From Rhizobium ecuadorense (GTDB taxonomy: Bacteria > Pseudomonadota > Alphaproteobacteria > Rhizobiales > Rhizobiaceae), in NCBI RefSeq assembly GCF_001187535.1, contig NZ_LFIO01001107.1, forward strand, positions 186,001 through 250,000: a stretch of DNA of 64,000 nt, written 5' to 3'. A program made the position numbers and the translations under genes. This document shows, in pieces, positions 60,597 to 64,000 of the stretch; the first letter of the stretch is position 1, and every line of letters begins with the position of its first letter. The notes below the pieces were generated by a model. The model saw nothing but the letters and a program-made list of their open reading frames with translations, was not told where the DNA came from and ran no database searches.

Positions 60597-61426
60597 TGAG
60601 CCGTTCGTCCAACATCCCCGCCGCGCTGTTCCTTCGCATTGTCCTCTGGCTTCTGGCTTTCGTCACGATCACGCCGTTCCTGCTGCTGTTGCTGACCTCG
60701 ATAAAGAGCAAGGCTGACGTTCTGAAAGGCGCATTCGCCCTTCCGGCCTATCCGCATTTCGAAAATTACCTCGATGCCTGGAATGCCGGGCATTTCAATA
60801 TTTACTTCTGGAATTCGATCGTCGTCGTCATACCCGTCGTTGCCGCAAGTGTCTTTCTGGGCCTGCTGACCGGTTTTGCCTTCGCCTACCTGTCATTTCC
60901 GCTGCGGCGCACGCTGTTCGCGATCCTGACGCTCGGCATGATGGTGCCGGCGGAGGCCTTCATCATCCCGCTTTATTATGAAATGCGCTATCTTGGGCTG
61001 ATCAATACCTATGCGGCTCTCATCATCCCGCAGATCGCGATGTCGATACCCTTCTCGACGATCTTCCTCGCCAGTGCGATGCAGCAACTGCCGGAGGAGG
61101 TTCTCGAAGCGGCGGTTCTCGATGGCGCCGGACGCTTCTATATCCTGCGCAAGATCGTTATCCCGCTGATGGTGCCGGCAATGTCGACGCTGGCGCTGTT
61201 CTTGTTCATCTGGACCTGGAACGAATTTCTCATTCCGTTCATCCTTGTGAATGACGACGCCTATCGGACGCTGCCCCTCGGCATGCTGTTTTTCCAGGGG
61301 CGATACACCGTCAACACGCCGGTTCTGACCGCCGGCGCGGTGATCGTCATTGCCCCGCTCATTCTGACCTATCTGGTTTTCCAGCGGCGGTTCATCGCCG
61401 GCTTGACGGCAGGCGCGACGAAATAG
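60596..61426 (+). CDS. ABC transporter permease (MalG/UgpE type)
   Basis: The 276-residue protein is the second CUT1 permease. It starts with a helix (LFLRIVLWLLAFVTITPFLL), has IFLASAMQQLPEEVLEAAVL, DGAGRFYILRKIVIPLMVPA as the EAA loop, and a final helix VLTAGAVIVIAPLILTYLVF. With its partner it forms the channel for the sugar delivered by the binding protein. No ATPase gene follows; the next gene is leftward and unrelated, so a shared MsmK/UgpC-type ATPase encoded elsewhere probably powers this importer. Confidence 0.93.
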   Translation: MSRSSNIPAALFLRIVLWLLAFVTITPFLLLLLTSIKSKADVLKGAFALPAYPHFENYLDAWNAGHFNIYFWNSIVVVIPVVAASVFLGLLTGFAFAYLSFPLRRTLFAILTLGMMVPAEAFIIPLYYEMRYLGLINTYAALIIPQIAMSIPFSTIFLASAMQQLPEEVLEAAVLDGAGRFYILRKIVIPLMVPAMSTLALFLFIWTWNEFLIPFILVNDDAYRTLPLGMLFFQGRYTVNTPVLTAGAVIVIAPLILTYLVFQRRFIAGLTAGATK

Positions 61427-61459
61427 ACTGCGACGTGCTCGCGGTTATGGCCTCCGGCC

Positions 61460-61532
61460 GCGCTTATGACGCACTTCCAGCGCCGTAGGCGCTATTGTCT
61501 CTGGTTGCGCTTATAACGCACTTCAAGCGCCG
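61460..61532. repeat. 26-bp imperfect direct repeat at the 3' end of the polymerase gene
   Basis: Copies at 61460-61485 and 61507-61532 differ at two of 26 positions. The right copy is coding: it specifies the last residues ALEVRYKR of the leftward polymerase. The left copy lies beyond its stop codon and would encode ALEVRHKR in another frame, as if the gene's tail had been partly duplicated. Confidence 0.7.
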
Positions 61533-62724
61533 CGCAGCCCCAGACCGTGCCGAGCAGCAGGTAGACATGGCGCCAGTGATCGATATCGATGACGTTGCCG
61601 ATCGTGGCGTGGCCGAGAACCGAGATCCAGGCAATCATCAAAAAGGGCTGCCACGGCCGGTCGAGCAGCAGGTATCGGAAGCCGAGCGCCAGCGTCCAGA
61701 CAAGCATGCCGACATAGGTGACGAAGCCGAGCCAGCCATAGGTGGTCAGCGATTTCAGCCAGATATTGTGCTCGTCCTCGGGAAACATCGTGCCGAACAC
61801 CAGCGGCCCGATGCCGAGCGGCCGCTCCATCATCATGGTGAAGCCGATCCGGTGACGCTCGAAGCGGCCGAGATGCTCGCCGTCATATTGCTGCACCAGT
61901 TGGGCGCGCGCCGAAAACAGTTCGGCGACCTTCGGGATCTGCAGCGCCACCAGCAGTGAGCCGACCAGCATGATGATCGCCGCCAGCGACAGTACCAGCA
62001 CCCTGAGACGAAAGGCGCCGCTGCGCTCCTTGAGCAGCATGATGAAGATCAGGAGCGCCACGCCGAGCGCGAAGAGCCCCCAGGCGGCGCGGGAAAAAGA
62101 CAGGAAGATGCCGAGCGCAAGCACCAGCAGGGCGGCAGCCTTCAGCGGCGATTTCTTCAGGTCGCCGACCAGGATGCCGTGGACGAGATAGAGCGACGGC
62201 GGCACCAGGAAGGGGCCGAAGACGTTCGGATCCTGGAAGGCGCCCTTGGCGCGGTCATAGAGGGTGAAGATCTCCGCGCCCGGAAAGGCGTGGAAATAAC
62301 CGAGTATGCCGAGTGCTGAGGTGGCGACCGCGGCGAAGGTCCAGGCGTTGAAGATCAGCGGCAGCCGCTTGTGGCTGTCCTCGATAATCGCCGCGTAGAA
62401 GACCGCCGTCAGCGCCAGGAAGGTCGAGACCGCGATATACATCGGCCCGGTCGCCAGATCCTTCATCTGCGTCAGCGACAGCATGCCGCCGATATTGAAG
62501 GTGAGCAGCAGCGCAAGCAGCGGCGCCACGCCGCGCGAAATCCTGAGGCCCAGGATGAACCAGAGGCCGATCAGCCCGGCCATCCAGAGTTCGTAGGGCG
62601 CCGGCTCGTCAATCACGAAACCGGAAAGGAAAACACCGAAGGCGACGAAGGCCGAGCCGATCAGGCGCAGCGTCATCCGCTGCGGCTGGGCGACACGGGG
62701 ATATGTCGCCTCGATCGCGCTCAA
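61492..62724 (-). CDS. O-antigen ligase / polysaccharide polymerase-like membrane protein
   Basis: The 410-residue polytopic protein has about 10-12 helices and the Wzy_C (O-antigen ligase) signature. RAKGAFQDPNVFGPFLVPPS precedes the large periplasmic loop with RFERHRIGFTMMMERPLGIG and FPEDEHNIWLKSLTTYGWLG, where H-N...W-L is typical of these enzymes. It likely polymerises or transfers lipid-linked repeat units of an exopolysaccharide or lipopolysaccharide. It starts with TTG at 62724, overlapping the stop of the upstream glycosylphosphotransferase gene; an internal ATG at residue 17 is an alternative. The pair looks like the end of an exopolysaccharide operon. Confidence 0.85.
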   Translation of the reverse strand: MSAIEATYPRVAQPQRMTLRLIGSAFVAFGVFLSGFVIDEPAPYELWMAGLIGLWFILGLRISRGVAPLLALLLTFNIGGMLSLTQMKDLATGPMYIAVSTFLALTAVFYAAIIEDSHKRLPLIFNAWTFAAVATSALGILGYFHAFPGAEIFTLYDRAKGAFQDPNVFGPFLVPPSLYLVHGILVGDLKKSPLKAAALLVLALGIFLSFSRAAWGLFALGVALLIFIMLLKERSGAFRLRVLVLSLAAIIMLVGSLLVALQIPKVAELFSARAQLVQQYDGEHLGRFERHRIGFTMMMERPLGIGPLVFGTMFPEDEHNIWLKSLTTYGWLGFVTYVGMLVWTLALGFRYLLLDRPWQPFLMIAWISVLGHATIGNVIDIDHWRHVYLLLGTVWGCAALEVRYKRNQRQ

Positions 62725-64000
62725 TAAGCGTTTTCCGTGTTGAGCAACCGGATCGGCGTCAGGAACAGGATCTTGAGATCGAACCAGAGCGACCAGTTCT
62801 CGATGTAATAGAGATCGTAGGCGGTGCGGAACTTGATCTTCTCGTCATTGTCCACTTCGCCGCGCCAGCCGTTGATCTGCGCCCAGCCGGTGACGCCGGG
62901 CTTGACGCGATGGCGAGCGAAATAACCCTCGACGACATCGCCGAAGGCGCGGTCGCGGGCCTGGGCGAGAACGGCATGCGGGCGGGGGCCGACCAGCGAG
63001 AGCTCGCCCCGCAGCACGTTGAAAAGCTGCGGCAGTTCGTCGATCGAGGTTTTGCGGATGAAGCGGCCGACGCGGGTGACGCGCGGATCGCCCTTGGTCA
63101 CCGCGGCCTTGCCCGTGGGATCGGCCATATTGGTGTACATCGAGCGGAACTTGAAGACGTTGATGATTTCGTTGTTGAAGCCGTGGCGCTTCTGCATGAA
63201 GAAAACAGGGCCTTCGGAGGTCGCCTTGATGGCGATGGCGGTCGCGACCATCAGCGGCCAGAGCAGCGCCAGCGCGATCAGCGTGAAGAAGATGTCGAAG
63301 CCGCGCTTGGCGACGGAATCCCAGTCGCGGATCGGCTTCTTGAAAATGTCGAGCATCGGCACCGAGCCGACATGCGAATAGGCGCGCGGCCGGAAGCGCA
63401 GCCGGTTGGCATGCGCGGCAAGGCGGATATCGACCGGCAGAACCCAGAGCTTCTTCAAAAGATCGTAGATGCGTGCCTCGGCCGACAGCGGCAGAGCGAT
63501 GATCAGCATGTCGATCCGTGTCAGCCGCACGAATTCGACCAGTTCGGCCACGGTGCCGAGCTTCGGGTAACCGGCGACCATGATCGGCGAGCGCTTTTCG
63601 CCGCGATCGTCGAAAATGCCGCAGATGCGGATGTCGTTGTCATCCTGCTGTTCGAGGATGCGGATCAGTTCCTTGGCCGGCTCGCCGCCGCCGACGATGA
63701 CGGCGCGGCGCTCCATGATGCCGTTGCGCGCCCAGTTGCGGATGCCGTAGGCGACCAGGAAACGCTCGGCCGCAAGGAAGAGCGCGCCAGCCGCGAACCA
63801 GGGCAGATAGGCGTCGGCGATCATCGCCCATGTGCTGCCGCGAACCAGCGTAAACAGGCCGACGGTCAGGAGAAGCGCGATCGTCCACGATGCCAGGATG
63901 CGCGGGATCAGCCGCAGCTTGGCCCGAAGTGCCGGAATGGTGTAGCTGTCGGCAAGCTGCAGGCCGATGACTGTTAAGGCCGAGGCAACCGTCGCCATGC
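62721..64000 (-). CDS. polyprenyl glycosylphosphotransferase, exopolysaccharide priming enzyme (5' end outside window)
   Basis: The visible 426 or so codons encode a WcaJ/Pss-type enzyme. The N-terminal part has membrane helices and a CoA-binding-like domain (AVIVGGGEPAKELIRILEQQ). The C-terminal bacterial sugar transferase domain has KRGFDIFFTLIALALLWPLM, EGPVFFMQKRHGFN, VFKFRSMYTN and ELPQLFNVLRGELSLVGPRP. It transfers a sugar phosphate to undecaprenyl phosphate to start repeat-unit assembly. An in-frame ATG near 63998 is unlikely to be the start because the first helices of the family are missing; the gene probably continues beyond 64000. Its stop overlaps the polymerase start. Confidence 0.9.
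   Translation of the reverse strand, partial: MATVASALTVIGLQLADSYTIPALRAKLRLIPRILASWTIALLLTVGLFTLVRGSTWAMIADAYLPWFAAGALFLAAERFLVAYGIRNWARNGIMERRAVIVGGGEPAKELIRILEQQDDNDIRICGIFDDRGEKRSPIMVAGYPKLGTVAELVEFVRLTRIDMLIIALPLSAEARIYDLLKKLWVLPVDIRLAAHANRLRFRPRAYSHVGSVPMLDIFKKPIRDWDSVAKRGFDIFFTLIALALLWPLMVATAIAIKATSEGPVFFMQKRHGFNNEIINVFKFRSMYTNMADPTGKAAVTKGDPRVTRVGRFIRKTSIDELPQLFNVLRGELSLVGPRPHAVLAQARDRAFGDVVEGYFARHRVKPGVTGWAQINGWRGEVDNDEKIKFRTAYDLYYIENWSLWFDLKILFLTPIRLLNTENAY

Overview
The window is a GC-rich chromosomal segment from a fast-growing Rhizobium, most likely of the R. etli / R. leguminosarum / R. phaseoli group. This rests on gene content and order: an ldtR-ldtP pair, a bcsN-A-B-Z-TPR cellulose operon, DUF1236, DUF982 and DUF6163 proteins, an Mg-type hemB, a plsX-fabH-ihfA-merR run, and two families of short palindromic repeats that I know as scattered through rhizobial genomes. 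Species assignment is inference.

Layout. 0-10.5 kb: end of a secreted protein gene, parC, an SRPBCC gene, a decayed Doc toxin gene, then a leftward group (EamA transporter, bpt, RDD protein, hemB), then a DUF6163 membrane protein, the MarR-type regulator ldtR and the L,D-transpeptidase ldtP. 10.5-14.2 kb: glyA-nrdR-ribD-ribE, tightly packed. 14.2-27.6 kb: a surface-polysaccharide block with the dTDP-L-rhamnose genes (rmlC-B-D-A behind a two-domain glycosyltransferase), a DegT aminotransferase, a Gfo/Idh oxidoreductase coupled to an ATP-grasp ligase, an FkbM-like methyltransferase, and a glycosyltransferase / methyltransferase / fatty-acid desaturase group. It is followed by a GNAT-cupin pair and a small secreted protein. 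29.7-38.3 kb: housekeeping genes ribH-nusB, hppA, bamE, a cytochrome bc1 chaperone, DUF177, plsX, fabH, ihfA and a MerR regulator. 38.3-40.9 kb: a single-domain response regulator, a membrane hybrid histidine kinase and a DUF1236 protein.

41.3-50.5 kb holds a cellulose operon (bcsN, bcsA, bcsB, bcsZ and a TPR gene) in which the last four genes overlap by 4 bp each. Cellulose is polymerised and threaded by BcsA/BcsB, trimmed by the GH8 endoglucanase, and probably passed on with help from the TPR and BcsN envelope proteins. 50.6-54.1 kb: a HAD phosphatase, tRNA-Pro(GGG), a methyltransferase, an AT-rich patch with a degenerate tRNA-like copy, and several very small genes. 54.1-61.4 kb: a sugar-use locus (ROK regulator, large glycoside hydrolase, GNAT, and a CUT1 ABC importer without its ATPase). 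61.5-64 kb: an O-antigen-ligase-like polymerase and a polyprenyl glycosylphosphotransferase that runs off the window, the edge of an exopolysaccharide locus.

The most interesting points are the polysaccharide block lying between ribE and ribH, its unusual mix of ATP-grasp, desaturase and methyltransferase genes, a roughly 62-bp upstream element shared by two of its leftward transcripts, a degenerate copy of the tRNA-Pro 3' half about 1 kb past the tRNA, and paired copies of two palindromic repeat families, one inside the cellulose operon and one abutting the ribosome-binding site of the hybrid kinase. No CRISPR array, insertion sequence or prophage was seen.
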